Source: Prosopocoilus inquinatus
Taxonomy: Eukaryota; Arthropoda; Insecta; Coleoptera; Lucanidae
Direction: 5' to 3'
NCBI GenBank assembly: GCA_036172665.1
Contig: JAYKNF010000047.1
Coordinates: forward strand, 96,408-160,407
Length of the DNA: 64,000 bases
Below are positions 1 through 13,111 of this stretch, piece by piece. Made by a program: the position numbers and the translations under genes. Each line of letters opens with the position of its first letter. Position 1 is the stretch's first letter. The notes beneath the pieces were generated by a model. That model ran no database searches. It had not been told where the DNA came from and saw only the letters and a list, made by a program, of their open reading frames with translations.

Positions 1-149
1 TCACATCAGAGCTACTGGAGTCCATCGAAACGCCAAATAACATGATAGGTGAGTAAGGATCGATTAGATACATCACAGGAACAACGCTAATACGTGTTGT
101 TTCATTTAAAACTATTTCCAGCTTCAGCTGCGTCCGAGAACTTCGTATC
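1..149. repeat. Reference monomer (monomer 1)
   Basis: This monomer is used here to number positions within the unit. It has 33 C and 29 G in 149 bp (41.6% G+C) and eight CpG. Recurrently variable sites are about positions 8-13 (cagagc, cagagt, cagaga, cagact, caaagt, ttagag), 27 (G or C), 33 (C or T), 42-50 (gataggtgag, gatagatgag, gttagatgag, agtagctaag), 75-77, 92 (A or G), 104 (A or G), 123-126 (tcag, tctg, cctg, tatg, gctg) and 136-144 (ends such as gagaactt, aaaacgt, aaaattt, ataattt). Positions about 53-74 and 78-90 vary least. The start of the unit is an arbitrary choice set by the window edge. Confidence 0.95.
80..101. other. Imperfect dyad inside each monomer
   Basis: In the first monomer AACAAC at 80-85 is mirrored by GTTGTT at 96-101. 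In monomers carrying G at position 92 the arms extend to AACAACGC and GC+GTTGTT, with a 2-nt GT bulge and a TAAT loop. The element recurs in nearly every monomer because both arms are among the less variable sequences. Short dyads are common in satellite monomers and are often discussed as cruciform or protein-binding sites. No function can be shown from sequence alone, and a stem this short could be chance. Confidence 0.5.
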
Positions 150-297
150 TCACATCAAAGTTACTGGAGTCCATCGAAACGCCAAATAACATGTTAGATG
201 AGAAGGATCGATTAGATACATCACAGGAACAACGCTAATGCGTGTTGTTTCGTTTAAAACTATTTCCAGCTTCTGCTGCGTCCGAAAACTTCGTATC
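150..297. repeat. 148-bp monomer with 1-bp deletion
   Basis: This monomer reads gatgagaaggatcg where the equivalent monomer of the next higher-order copy, about 4.47 kb to the right, reads gatgagtaaggatcg. One T is missing near position 206. It is one of only two length variants seen in the window, and it makes the first 30-monomer unit 4,469 bp instead of 4,470 bp. The deletion is private to this copy, so it arose after the block duplication or is a sequencing error. Confidence 0.9.
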
Positions 298-3200
298 TCA
301 CATCAGAGCTACTGGAGTCCATCGAAACGCCAAATAACATGATAGGTGAGTAAGGATCGATTAGATACATCACAGGAACAACGCTAATACGTGTTGTTTC
401 ATTTAAAACTATTTCCAGCTTCAGCTGCGTCCGAAAATTTCGTATCTCGCATCAGAGATACAGGAGTCCATCCAAACGTCAAATAACATGATAGATGAGT
501 AAGGATCGATTAGATACATCACAGGAACAACGCTAATACGTGTTGTTTCGTTTAAAACAATTTCTAGCTCATGCTGCGTCCGAAAATTTCGTATCTCACA
601 TCAGAGATACTGGAGTCCATCGAAACGTCAAATAACATGATAGATGAGTAAGGATCGATTAGATACATCACAGGAACAACGCTAATGCGTGTTGTTTCAT
701 TTAAAACTATTTCCAGCTTCTGCTGCGTCCGATAATTTCGTATCTCACATCAGAGTTACTGGAGTCCATCGAAACGTCAAATAACATGATAGATGAGTAA
801 GGATCGATTAGATACATCACAGGAACAACGCTAATGCGTGTTGTTTCATTTAAAACTATTTCCAGCTTCTGCTGCGTCCGATAATTTCGTATCTCACATC
901 AGAGTTACTGGAGTCCATCCAAACGTCAAATAACATGATAGATGAGTAAGGATCGATTAGATACATCACAGGAACAACGCTAATACGTGTTGTTTCGTTT
1001 AAAACTATTTCTAGCTTCAGCTGCGTCCGAGAACTTCGTATCTCACTTCAGAGTTACTGGAGCCCATCCAAACGTCAAATAACATGATAGATGAGTAAGG
1101 ATCGATTAGATACATCACAGGAACAACGCTAATACGTGTTGTTTCGTTTAAAACTATTTCCAGCTTCAGCTGCGTCCGAGAACTTCGTATCTCTCATCAG
1201 AGTTACTGGAGTCCATCCAAACGTCAAATAACATGATAGATGAGTAAGGATCGATTAGTTACATCACAGGAACAACGCTAAGATGTGTTGTTTCGTTTAA
1301 AACTATTTCCAGCTGCTGCTGCGTCCGAAAATTTCGTATCTCACATTAGAGTTACTGGAGTCCATCGAAACGTCAAATAACATAGTAGCTAAGTAAGGAT
1401 CGATTAGATACATCACAGGAACAACGCTAATACGTGTTGTTTCATTTAAAACTATTTCCAGCTTCAGCTGCGTCCGAGAACTTCGTATCTCACATCAAAG
1501 TTACTGGAGTCCATCGAAACGCCAAATAACATGTTAGATGAGTAAGGATCGATTAGATACATCACAGGAACAACGCTAATGCGTGTTGTTTCGTTTAAAA
1601 CTATTTCCAGCTTCTGCTGCGTAAGAAAACATCGTATCACACATCAGAGTTACTTGAGTCCATCGAAACGTCAAATAACATGTTAGATAAGTAAGGATCG
1701 ATTAGATACATCACAGGAACAACGCTAATGCGTGTTGTTTCGTTTAAAACTATTTCCAGCTTATGCTGCGTCCGAAGATTTCGTATCTCACATCAGAGAT
1801 ACTGGAGTCCATCCAAACGTCAAATAACATGATAGATGAGTAAGGATCGATTAGATACATCACAGGAACAACGCTAATGCGTGTTGTTTCGTTTAAAACT
1901 ATTTCCAGCTTATGCTGCGTCCGAAGATTTCGTATCTCACATCAGAGATACTGGAGTCCATCGAAACGTCAAATAACATGATAGATGAGTAAGGATCGAT
2001 TAGATACATCACAGGAACAACGCTAATGCGTGTTGTTTCATTTAAAACTATTTCCAGCTTCTGCTGCGTCCGAAAACGTCGTATCTCACATCAGAGCTAC
2101 TGGAGTCCATCGAAACGCCAAATAACATGATAGATGAGTAAGGATCGATTAGATACATCACAGGAACAACGCTAATACGTGTTGTTTCATTTAAAACTAT
2201 TTCCAGCTTCAGCTGCGTCCGAGAAATTCGTATCTCACATCAAAGTTACTGGAGTACATCGAAACGCCAAATAACATGATAGATGAGTAAGGATCGATTA
2301 GATACATCACAGGAACAACGCAAATGCGTGTTGTTTCTTTTAAAACTATTTCCAGCTTCAGCTGCGTCCGAGAACTTCGTATCTCACTTCAGAGTTACTG
2401 GAACCCATCCAAACGTCAAATAACATGATAGATGGGTAAGGATCGATTAGATACATCACAGGAACAACGCTAATACATGTTGTTTCGTTTAAAACTATTT
2501 CCAGCTCCTGCTGCGTCCAAAAACTTCGTATCTCACATCAGAGCTACTGGAGTCCATCGAAACGCCAAATAACATGATAGGTGAGTAAGGATCGATTAGA
2601 TACATCACAGGAACAACGCTAATACGTGTTGTTTCATTTAAAACTATTTCCAGCTTCAGCTGCGTCCGAGAACTTCGTATCTCACATCAAAGTTACTGGA
2701 GTCCATCGAAACGCCAAATAACATGTTAGATGAGTAAGGATCGATTAGATACATCACAGGAACAACGCTAATGCGTGTTGTTTCGTTTAAAACTATTTCC
2801 AGCTTCTGCTGCGTCCGAAAACTTCGTATCTCACATCAGAGCTACTGGAGTCCATCGAAACGCCAAATAACATGATAGGTGAGTAAGGATCGATTAGATA
2901 CATCACAGGAACAACGCTAATACGTGTTGTTTCATTTAAAACTATTTCCAGCTTCAGCTGCGTCCGAAAATTTCGTATCTCACATCAGAGATACTGGAGT
3001 CCATCCAAACGTCAAATAACATGATAGATGAGTAAGGATCGATTAGATACATCACAGGAACAACGCTAATACGTGTTGTTTCGTTTAAAACTATTTCTAG
3101 CTCATGCTGCGTCCGAAAATTTCGTATCTCACATCAGAGATACTGGAGTCCATCGAAACGTCAAATAACATGATAGATGAGTAAGGATCGATTAGATACA

Positions 3201-4469
3201 TCACAGGAACAACGCTAATGCGTGTTGTTTCATTTAAAACTATTTCCAGCTTCTGCTGCGTCCGATAATTTCGTATCTCACATCAGAGTTACTGGAGTCC
3301 ATCGAAACGTCAAATAACATGATAGATGAGTAAGGATCGATTAGATACATCACAGGAACAACGCTAATGCGTGTTGTTTCATTTAAAACTATTTCCAGCT
3401 TCTGCTGCGTCCGATAATTTCGTATCTCACATCAGAGTTACTGGAGTCCATCCAAACGTCAAATAACATGATAGATGAGTAAGGATCGATTAGATACATC
3501 ACAGGAACAACGCTAATACGTGCTGTTTCGTTTAAAACTATTTCCAGCTTCAGCTGCGTCCGAGAACTTCGTATCTCACTTCAGAGTTACTGGAGCCCAT
3601 CCAAACGTCAAATAACATGATAGATGAGTAAGGATCGATTAGATACATCACAGGAACAACGCTAATGCGTGTTGTTTCGTTTAAAACTATTTCCAGCTTA
3701 TGCTGCGTCCGAAGATTTCGTATCTCACATCAGAGATACTGGAGTCCATCAAAACGTCAAATAACATGATAGATGAGTAAGGATCGATTAGATACATCAC
3801 AGGAACAACGCTAATGCGTGTTGTTTCGTTTAAAACTATTTCCAGCTTATGCTGCGTCCGAAGATTTCGTATCTCACATCAGAGATACTGGAGTCCATCG
3901 AAACGCCAAATAACATGATAGATGAGTAAGGATCGATTAGATACATCACAGGAACAACGCTAATGCGTGTTGTTTCGTTTAAAACTATTTCCAGCTTCTG
4001 CTGCGTCCGAAAACGTCGTATCTCACATCAGAGTTACTGGAGTGCATCGAAACGTCAAATAACATGATAGATAAGTAAGGATCGATTAGATACAGCACAG
4101 GAACAACGCTAATACGTGTTGTTTCGTTTAAAACTATTTGTAGCTCCTGCTGCGTCCAAAAACTTTGTATCTCACATCAGACTTACTGGAGTAAATCCAA
4201 ACGTCAAATAACATGATAGATGAGTAAGGATCGATTAGATACATCACAGGAACAACGCTAATGCGTGTTGTTTAGTTTAAAACTATTTCCAGCTTCTGCT
4301 GCGTCCGAAAATTTCGTTTCTCACATTAGAGTTACTGGAGTCCATCGAAACGTCAAATAACATGATAGATGAGTAAGTATCGATTAGATACATCACAGGA
4401 ACAACGCTAATGCGTGTTGTTTCGTTAAAAACTATTTCCAGCTTCTGCTGCGTCCGAAAACGTCGTATC

Positions 4470-7400
4470 TCACATCAGAGCTACTGGAGTCCATCGAAAC
4501 GCCAAATAACATGATAGGTGAGTAAGGATCGATTAGATACATCACAGGAACAACGCTAATACGTGTTGTTTCATTTAAAACTATTTCCAGCTTCAGCTGC
4601 GTCCGAGAACTTCGTATCTCACATCAAAGTTACTGGAGTCCATCGAAACGCCAAATAACATGTTAGATGAGTAAGGATCGATTAGATACATCACAGGAAC
4701 AACGCTAATGCGTGTTGTTTCGTTTAAAACTATTTCCAGCTTCTGCTGCGTCCGAAAACATCGTATCTCACATCAGAGCTACTGGAGTCCATCGAAACGC
4801 CAAATAACATGATAGGTGAGTAAGGATCGATTAGATACATCACAGGAACAACGCTAATACGTGTTGTTTCATTTAAAACTATTTCCAGCTTCAGCTGCGT
4901 CCGAAAATTTCGTATCTCGCATCAGAGATACAGGAGTCCATCCAAACGTCAAATAACATGATAGATGAGTAAGGATCGATTAGATACATCACAGGAACAA
5001 CGCTAATACGTGTTGTTTCGTTTAAAACTATTTCTAGCTCATGCTGCGTCCGAAAATTTCGTATCTCACATCAGAGATACTGGAGTCCATCGAAACGTCA
5101 AATAACATGATAGATGAGTAAGGATCGATTAGATACATCACAGGAACAACGCTAATGCGTGTTGTTTCATTTAAAACTATTTCCAGCTTCTGCTGCGTCC
5201 GATAATTTCGTATCTCACATCAGAGTTACTGGAGTCCATCGAAACGTCAAATAACATGATAGATGAGTAAGGATCGATTAGATATATCACAGGAACAACG
5301 CTAATGCGTGTTGTTTCATTTAAAACTATTTCCAGCTTCTGCTGCGTCCGATAATTTCGTATCTCACATCAGAGTTACTGGAGTCCATCCAAACGTCAAA
5401 TAACATGATAGATGAGTAAGGATCGATTAGATACATCACAGGATCAACGCTAATACGTGTTGTTTCGTTTAAAACTATTTCTAGCTTCAGCTGCGTCCGA
5501 GAACTTCGTATCTCACTTCAGAGTTACTGGAGCCCATCCAAACGTCAAATAACATGATAGATGAGTAAGGATCGATTAGATACATCACAGGAACAACGCT
5601 AATACGTGTTGTTTCGTTTAAAACTATTTCCAGCTTCAGCTGCGTCCGAGAACTTCGTATCTCTCATCAGAGTTACTGGAGTCCGTCCAAACGTCAAATA
5701 ACATGATAGATGAGTAAGGATCGATTAGTTACATCACAGGAACAACGCTAAGATGTGTTGTTTCGTTTAAAACTATTTCCAGCTGCTGCTGCGTCCGAAA
5801 ATTTCGTATCTCACATTAGAGTTACTGGAGTCCATCGAAACGTCAAATAACATAGTAGCTAAGTAAGGATCGATTAGATACATCACAGGAACAACGCTAA
5901 TACGTGTTGTTTCATTTAAAACTATTTCCAGCTTCAGCTGCGTCCGAGAACTTCGTATCTCACATCAAAGTTACTGGAGTCCATCGAAACGCCAAATAAC
6001 ATGTTAGATGAGTAAGGATCGATTAGATACATCACAGGAACAACGCTAATGCGTGTTGTTTCGTTTAAAACTATTTCCAGCTTCTGCTGCGTAAGAAAAC
6101 ATCGTATCACACATCAGAGTTACTTGAGTCCATCGAAACGTCAAATAACATGTTAGATAAGTAAGGATCGATTAGATACATCACAGGAACAACGCTAATG
6201 CGTGTTGTTTCGTTTAAAACTATTTCCAGCTTATGCTGCGTCCGAAGATTTCGTATCTCACATCAGAGATACTGGAGTCCATCCAAACGTCAAATAACAT
6301 GATAGATGAGTAAGGATCGATTAGATACATCACAGGAACAACGCTAATGCGTGTTGTTTCGTTTAAAACTATTTCCAGCTTATGCTGCGTCCCAAGATTT
6401 CGTATCTCACATCAGAGATACTGGAGTCCATCGAAACGTCAAATAACATGATAGATGAGTAAGGATCGATTAGATACATCACAGGAACAACGCTAATGCG
6501 TGTTGTTTCATTTAAAACTATTTCCAGCTTCTGCTGCGTCCGAAAACGTCGTATCTCACATCAGAGCTACTGGAGTCCATCGAAACGCCAAATAACATGA
6601 TAGATGAGTAAGGATCGATTAGATACATCACAGGAACAACGCTAATACGTGTTGTTTCATTTAAAACTATTTCCAGCTTCAGCTGCGTCCGAGAAATTCG
6701 TATCTCACATCAAAGTTACTGGAGTACATCGAAACGCCAAATAACATGATAGATGAGTAAGGATCGATTAGATACATCACAGGAACAACGCAAATGCGTG
6801 TTGTTTCTTTTAAAACTATTTCCAGCTTCAGCTGCGTCCGAGAACTTCGTATCTCACTTCAGAGTTACTGGAACCCATCCAAACGTCAAATAACATGATA
6901 GATGGGTAAGGATCGATTAGATACATCACAGGAACAACGCTAATACATGTTGTTTCGTTTAAAACTATTTCCAGCTCCTGCTGCGTCCAAAAACTTCGTA
7001 TCTCACATCAGAGCTACTGGAGTCCATCGAAACGCCAAATAACATGATAGGTGAGTAAGGATCGATTAGATACATCACAGGAACAACGCTAATACGTGTT
7101 GTTTCATTTAAAACTATTTCCAGCTTCAGCTGCGTCCGAGAACTTCGTATCTCACATCAAAGTTACTGGAGTCCATCGAAACGCCAAATAACATGTTAGA
7201 TGAGTAAGGATCGATTAGATACATCACAGGAACAACGCTAATGCGTGTTGTTTCGTTTAAAACTATTTCCAGCTTCTGCTGCGTCCGAAAACTTCGTATC
7301 TCACATCAGAGCTACTGGAGTCCATCGAAACGCCAAATAACATGATAGGTGAGTAAGGATAGATTAGATACATCACAGGAACAACGCTAATACGTGTTGT

Positions 7401-8343
7401 TTCATTTAAAACTATTTCCAGCTTCAGCTGCGTCCGAAAATTTCGTATCTCACATCAGAGATACTGGAGTCCATCCAAACGTCAAATAACATGATAGATG
7501 AGTAAGGATCGATTAGATACATCACAGGAACAACGCTAATACGTGTTGTTTCGTTTAAAACTATTTCTAGCTCATGCTGCGTCCGAAAATTTCGTATCTC
7601 ACATCAGAGATACTGGAGTCCATCGAAACGTCAAATAACATGATAGATGAGTAAGGATCGATTAGATACATCACAGGAACAACGCTAATGCGTGTTGTTT
7701 CATTTAAAACTATTTCCAGCTTCTGCTGCGTCCGATAATTTCGTATCTCACATCAGAGTTACTGGAGTCCATCGAAACGTCAAATAACATGATAGATGAG
7801 TAAGGATCGATTAGATACATCACAGGAACAACGCTAATGCGTGTTGTTTCATTTAAAACTATTTCCAGCTTCTGCTGCGTCCGATAATTTCGTATCTCAC
7901 ATCAGAGTTACTGGAGTCCATCCAAACGTCAAATAACATGATAGATGAGTAAGGATCGATTAGATACATCACAGGAACAACGCTAATACGTGCTGTTTCG
8001 TTTAAAACTATTTCCAGCTTCAGCTGCGTCCGAGAACTTCGTATCTCACTTCAGAGTTACTGGAGCCCATCCAAACGTCAAATAACATGATAGATGAGTA
8101 AGGATCGATTAGATACATCACAGGAACAACGCTAATGCGTGTTGTTTCGTTTAAAACTATTTCCAGCTTATGCTGCGTCCGAAGATTTCGTATCTCACAT
8201 CAGAGATACTGGAGTCCATCAAAACGTCAAATAACATGATAGATGAGTAAGGATCGATTAGATACATCACAGGAACAACGCTAATGCGTGTTGTTTCGTT
8301 TAAAACTATTTCCAGCTTATGCTGCGTCCGAAGATTTCGTATC
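4470..8343. repeat. 30-monomer higher-order unit, copy 2 (26 monomers retained)
   Basis: This copy is collinear with 1-3873 at an offset of 30 monomers. Private changes include gatatatcac near 5284, ggatcaacgc near 5442, gtccgtcc near 5683, cgtcccaag near 6391 and ggatagattag near 7360. After monomer 56 the order leaves that of copy 1: instead of the equivalents of monomers 27-30 there is a second run of the six preceding monomers. The copy was therefore cut or rearranged at about 8334-8369. Confidence 0.9.
7440..8333. repeat. 6-monomer tandem duplication, copy 1
   Basis: The 894-bp block (6 x 149) repeats immediately to the right. Identity runs 7440-8369 against 8334-9263. Between the two copies I saw only catcaaaacg near 8219 against catccaaacg near 9113, and the private gcctg at about 8733. 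The marker tttctagctcatg occurs in the first monomer of each copy. The block also belongs to the 30-monomer unit (equivalent to 2980-3873). Confidence 0.88.
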
Positions 8344-9227
8344 TCACATCAGAGATACTGGAGTCCATCCAAACGTCAAATAACATGATAGATGAGTAAG
8401 GATCGATTAGATACATCACAGGAACAACGCTAATACGTGTTGTTTCGTTTAAAACTATTTCTAGCTCATGCTGCGTCCGAAAATTTCGTATCTCACATCA
8501 GAGATACTGGAGTCCATCGAAACGTCAAATAACATGATAGATGAGTAAGGATCGATTAGATACATCACAGGAACAACGCTAATGCGTGTTGTTTCATTTA
8601 AAACTATTTCCAGCTTCTGCTGCGTCCGATAATTTCGTATCTCACATCAGAGTTACTGGAGTCCATCGAAACGTCAAATAACATGATAGATGAGTAAGGA
8701 TCGATTAGATACATCACAGGAACAACGCTAATGCCTGTTGTTTCATTTAAAACTATTTCCAGCTTCTGCTGCGTCCGATAATTTCGTATCTCACATCAGA
8801 GTTACTGGAGTCCATCCAAACGTCAAATAACATGATAGATGAGTAAGGATCGATTAGATACATCACAGGAACAACGCTAATACGTGCTGTTTCGTTTAAA
8901 ACTATTTCCAGCTTCAGCTGCGTCCGAGAACTTCGTATCTCACTTCAGAGTTACTGGAGCCCATCCAAACGTCAAATAACATGATAGATGAGTAAGGATC
9001 GATTAGATACATCACAGGAACAACGCTAATGCGTGTTGTTTCGTTTAAAACTATTTCCAGCTTATGCTGCGTCCGAAGATTTCGTATCTCACATCAGAGA
9101 TACTGGAGTCCATCCAAACGTCAAATAACATGATAGATGAGTAAGGATCGATTAGATACATCACAGGAACAACGCTAATGCGTGTTGTTTCGTTTAAAAC
9201 TATTTCCAGCTTATGCTGCGTCCGAAG
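8334..9227. repeat. 6-monomer tandem duplication, copy 2
   Basis: Second copy of the preceding six monomers. The junction lies between 8334 and 8369, where both parental sequences are identical. To the right (from 9238) the array continues with monomers equivalent to 1937 onward and 6407 onward, so the order jumps back relative to the 30-monomer unit. The same junction recurs at 13857, inside the second 37-monomer copy, so it existed before that larger duplication. Confidence 0.87.
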
Positions 9228-9865
9228 ATTTCGTATCTCACATCAGAGATACTGGAGTCCATCGAAACGTCAAATAACATGATAGATGAGTAAGGATCGA
9301 TTAGATACATCACAGGAACAACGCTAATGCGTGTTGTTTCATTTAAAACTATTTCCAGCATCTGCTGCGTCCGAAAACGTCGTATCTCACATCAGAGCTA
9401 CTGGAGTCCATCGAAACGCCAAATAACATGATAGATGAGTAAGGATCGATTAGATACATCACAGGAACAACGCTAATACGTGTTGTTTCATTTAAAACTA
9501 TTTCCAGCTTCAGCTGCGTCCGAGAAATTCGTATCTCACATCAAAGTTACTGGAGTACATCGAAACGCCAAATAACATGATAGATGAGTAAGGATCGATT
9601 AGATACATCACAGGAACAACGCAAATGCGTGTTGTTTCTTTTAAAACTATTTCCAGCTTCAGCTGCGTCCGAGAACTTCGTATCTCACTTCAGAGTTACT
9701 GGAAATCATCCAAACGTCAAATAACATGATAGATGGGTAAGGATCGATTAGATACATCACAGGAACAACGCTAATACATGTTGTTTCGTTTAAAACTATT
9801 TCCAGCTCCTGCTGCGTCCAAAAACTTCGTATCTCACATCAGAGCTACTGGAGTCCATCGAAACG

Positions 9866-9925
9866 TCAAATAACATGATAGATGAGTAAGGATCGATTAG
9901 ATACATCACAGGAACAACGCTAATG
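9866..9925. repeat. Candidate gene-conversion tract in copy A
   Basis: Three of the roughly five differences between the two 37-monomer copies fall within 60 bp of one monomer: T, A and G at 9866, 9882 and 9925 against C, G and A at 15379, 15395 and 15438. Each base is a common state found in other monomers of the array. Copy B has the same combination as the equivalent monomers in the 30-monomer units (near 2560 and 7030), so copy A is the changed one. A patch copied from another monomer is a simpler explanation than three independent mutations. Confidence 0.65.
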
Positions 9926-12900
9926 CGTGTTGTTTCATTTAAAACTATTTCCAGCTTCAGCTGCGTCCGAGAACTTCGTATCTCACATCAAAGTTACTGG
10001 AGTCCATCGAAACGCCAAATAACATGTTAGATGAGTAAGGATCGATTAGATACATCACAGGAACAACGCTAATGCGTGTTGTTTCGTTTAAAACTATTTC
10101 CAGCTTCTGCTGCGTCCGAAAACTTCGTATCTCACATCAGAGCTACTGGAGTCCATCGAAACGCCAAATAACATGTTAGATGAGTAAGGATCGATTAGAT
10201 ACATCACAGGAACAACGCTAATGCGTGTTGTTTCGTTTAAAACTATTTCCAGCTTCTGCTGCGTCCGAAAACGTCGTATCTCTTTTCAGAGTTACTGGAG
10301 TCCGTCCAAACGTCAAATAACATGATAGATGAGTAAGGATCGATTAGTTACATCACAGGAACAACGCTAATATGTGTTGTTTCGTTTAAAACTATTTCCA
10401 GCTGCTGCTGCGTCCGAAAATTTCGTATCTCACATTAGAGTTACTGGAGTCCATCGAAACGTCAAATAACATAGTAGCTAAGTTAGGATCTATTAGATAC
10501 ATCACAGGAACAACGCTAATACGTGTTTTTTCGTTCTAAACTATTTCCAGCTTCTGCTGCGTCCAAAAACTTTGTATCTCACATCAGAGTTACTGGAGTC
10601 CATCCAAACGTCAAATAACATGATAGATGAGTAAGGATCGATTAGATACATCACAGGAACAACGCTAATACTTGTTGTTTCGTTTAAAACTATTTCCAGC
10701 TTCTGCTGCGTCCGAAAACGTCGTATCTCACATCAGAGTTACTGGAGTGCATGGAAACGTCAAATAACATGATATATAAGTAAGGATCGATTAGATACAG
10801 CACAGGAACAACGCTAATACGTGTTGTTTCGTTTAAAACTATTTCCAGCTTATGCTGCGTCCGAAGATTTCGTATCTCACATCAGAGATACTGGAGTCCA
10901 TTCAAACGTCAAATAACATGCTAGATGAGTAAGGATCGATTAGATACATCACAGGAACAACGCTAATACGTGTTGTTTCGTTTAAAACTATTTCCAGCTC
11001 CTGCTGCGTCCAAAAACTTTGTATCTCACATCAGAGTTACTGGAGTCCATCCAAACGTAAAATAACATGATAGATGAGTAAGGATCGATTAGATACATCA
11101 CAGGAACATCGCTAATGCATGTTGTTTCGTTTAAAACTATTTCCAGCTTCTGCTGCGTCCGGAAACATCGTATCACACATCAGAGTTACTTGAGTCCATC
11201 GAAACGTCAAATAAGATGTTAGATAAGTAAGGATCGATTAGATACATCACAGGAACAACGCTAATGCGTGTTGTTTCGTTTAAAACTATTTCCAGCTTAT
11301 GCTGCGTCCGAAGATTTCGTATCTCACATCAGAGATACTGGAGTCCATCCAAACGTCAAATAACATGATAGATGAGTAAGGATCGATTAGATACATCACA
11401 GGAACAACGCTAATGCGTGTTGTTTCGTTTAAAACTATTTCCAGCTTATGCTGCGTCCGAAGATTTCGTATCTCACATCAGAGATACTGGAGTCCATCGA
11501 AACGTCAAATAACATGATAGATGAGTAAGGATCGATTAGATACATCACAGGAACAACGCTAATGCGTGTTGTTTCATTTAAAACTATTTCCAGCTTCTGC
11601 TGCGTCCGAAAACGTCGTATCTCACATCAGAGCTACTGGAGTCCATCGAAACGCCAAATAACATGATAGATGAGTAAGGATCGATTAGATACATCACAGG
11701 AACAACGCTAATACGTGTTGTTTCATTTAAAACTATTTCCAGCTTCAGCTGCGTCCGAGAAATTCGTATCTCACATCAAAGTTACTGGAGTCCATCGAAA
11801 CGCCAAATAACATGATAGATGAGTAAGGATCGATTAGATACATCACAGGAACAACGCTAATACGTGTTGTTTCGTTTAAAACTATTTCCAGCTTCTGCTG
11901 CGTCCGAAAACGTCGTATCTCACATCAGAGCTACTGGAGTCCATCGAAACGCCAAATAACATGATAGATGAGTAAGGATCGATTAGATACAGCACAGGAA
12001 CAACGCTAATACGTGTTGTTTCGTTTAAAACTATTTCCAGCTCCTGCTGCGTCCAAAAATTTTGTATCTCACATCAGACTTACTGGAGTCCATCCAAACG
12101 TCAAATAACATGTTAGATGAGTAAGGATCGATTAGATACATCACAGGAACAACGCTAATACGTGTTGTTTCGTTCAAAACTATTTCCAGCTTCTGCTGCG
12201 TCCAAGAACTTTGTATCTCACATCAGAGTTACTGGAGTCCATCCAAACGTCAAATAACATGATAGATGAGTAAGGATCGATTAGATACATCACAGGAACA
12301 ACGCTAATACGTGTTGTTTCGTTTAAAACTATTTCCAGCTTCTGCTGCGTCCGAAAACGTCGTATCTCACATCAGAGTTACTGGAGTGCATCGAAACGTC
12401 AAATAACATGATAGATAAGTAAGGATCGATTAGATACAGCACAGGAACAACGCTAATACGTGTTGTTTCGTTTAGAACTATTTCTAGCTCCTGCTACGTC
12501 CAAAAACTTTGTATCTCACATCAGACTTACTGGAGTCCATCCAAACGTCAAATAACATGATAGATGAGTAAGGATCGATTAGATACATCACAGGAACAAC
12601 GCTAATGCGTGTTGTTTCGTTTAAAACTATTTCCAGCTTCTGCTGCGTCCGAAAATTTCGTTTCTCACATTAGAGTTACTGGAGTCCATCGAAACGTCAA
12701 ATAACATGATAGATGAGTAAGTATCGATTAGATACATCACAGGAACAACGCTAATGCGTGTTGTTTCGTTTAAAACTATTTCCAGCTTCTGCTGCGTCCG
12801 AAAACGTCGTATGTCACATCAGAGCTACTGGAGTCCATCGAAACGCCAAATAACATGATAGATGAGTAAGGATCGATTAGATACATCACAGGAACAACGC

Positions 12901-13111
12901 TAATACGTGTTGTTTCCTTTAAAACTATTTCCAGCTTCAGCTGCGTCCGAGAACTTCGTATCTCACATCAAAGTTACTGGAGTCCATCGAAACGCCAAAT
13001 AACATGATAGATGAGTAAGGATCGATTAGATACATCACAGGAACAACGCTAATGCGTGTTGTTTCGTTTAAAACTATTTCCAGCTTCTGCTGCGTCCGAA
13101 AACGTCGTATC

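Larger units (their letters stand above)
1..4469. repeat. 30-monomer higher-order unit, copy 1
   Basis: Thirty successive monomers (4,469 bp) whose order of variants recurs in the following copy. Monomers 1-26 (1-3873) match monomers 31-56 (4470-8343) with about eight differences that I could find, roughly 99.8% identity, while neighbouring monomers differ at many sites. Rare markers are shared between copies: gtaagaaaacatcg at 1621 and 6091, gcaaatgcg near 2320 and 6790, and catcaaaacgtc near 3749 and 8219. The left boundary lies outside the window or at its edge. Monomers 27-30 (3874-4469), with tttgtagctcc near 4137 and tttagtttaaa near 4271, are missing from copy 2 but reappear near 38.2-38.8 kb. 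Confidence 0.92.

Noticed and set aside
14..30. CENP-B-box-like motif on the minus strand (TTCG, then A, C and G at box positions) in monomers with G at unit position 27
   Set aside because: It matches about 7 of the 9 essential box positions and lacks the CGGG core. A match of that quality is expected by chance in a sizeable fraction of sequences this long scanned on both strands. It is also lost in the many monomers with C at position 27. It would need protein-binding data to be taken seriously.
59..64. ATCGAT and CAGCTG palindromes repeated through the array as regulatory operators
   Set aside because: Six-base palindromes are expected in a 149-bp unit and repeat only because the unit does. 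Nothing is present for them to regulate.
101..118. Plus-strand tttcgtttaaaac as a CENP-B-box start
   Set aside because: Only the TTCG and one A of the essential positions fit; the CGGG part is ctat.
10988..11176. Minus-strand open frames of 61-71 codons here and at 16501-16689, 23504-23692, 36467-36655, 42874-43089, 51367-51552 and 52708-52893
   Set aside because: All read the same region of the satellite in the same minus-strand frame. They end at the same TAG once the 149-bp unit shifts the frame. Several start on GTG or TTG only because of a single-base variant at the monomer end. One stop-free frame of about 50 codons per monomer among six frames is not unusual at this base composition. 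I see no signal peptide, domain or gene context.
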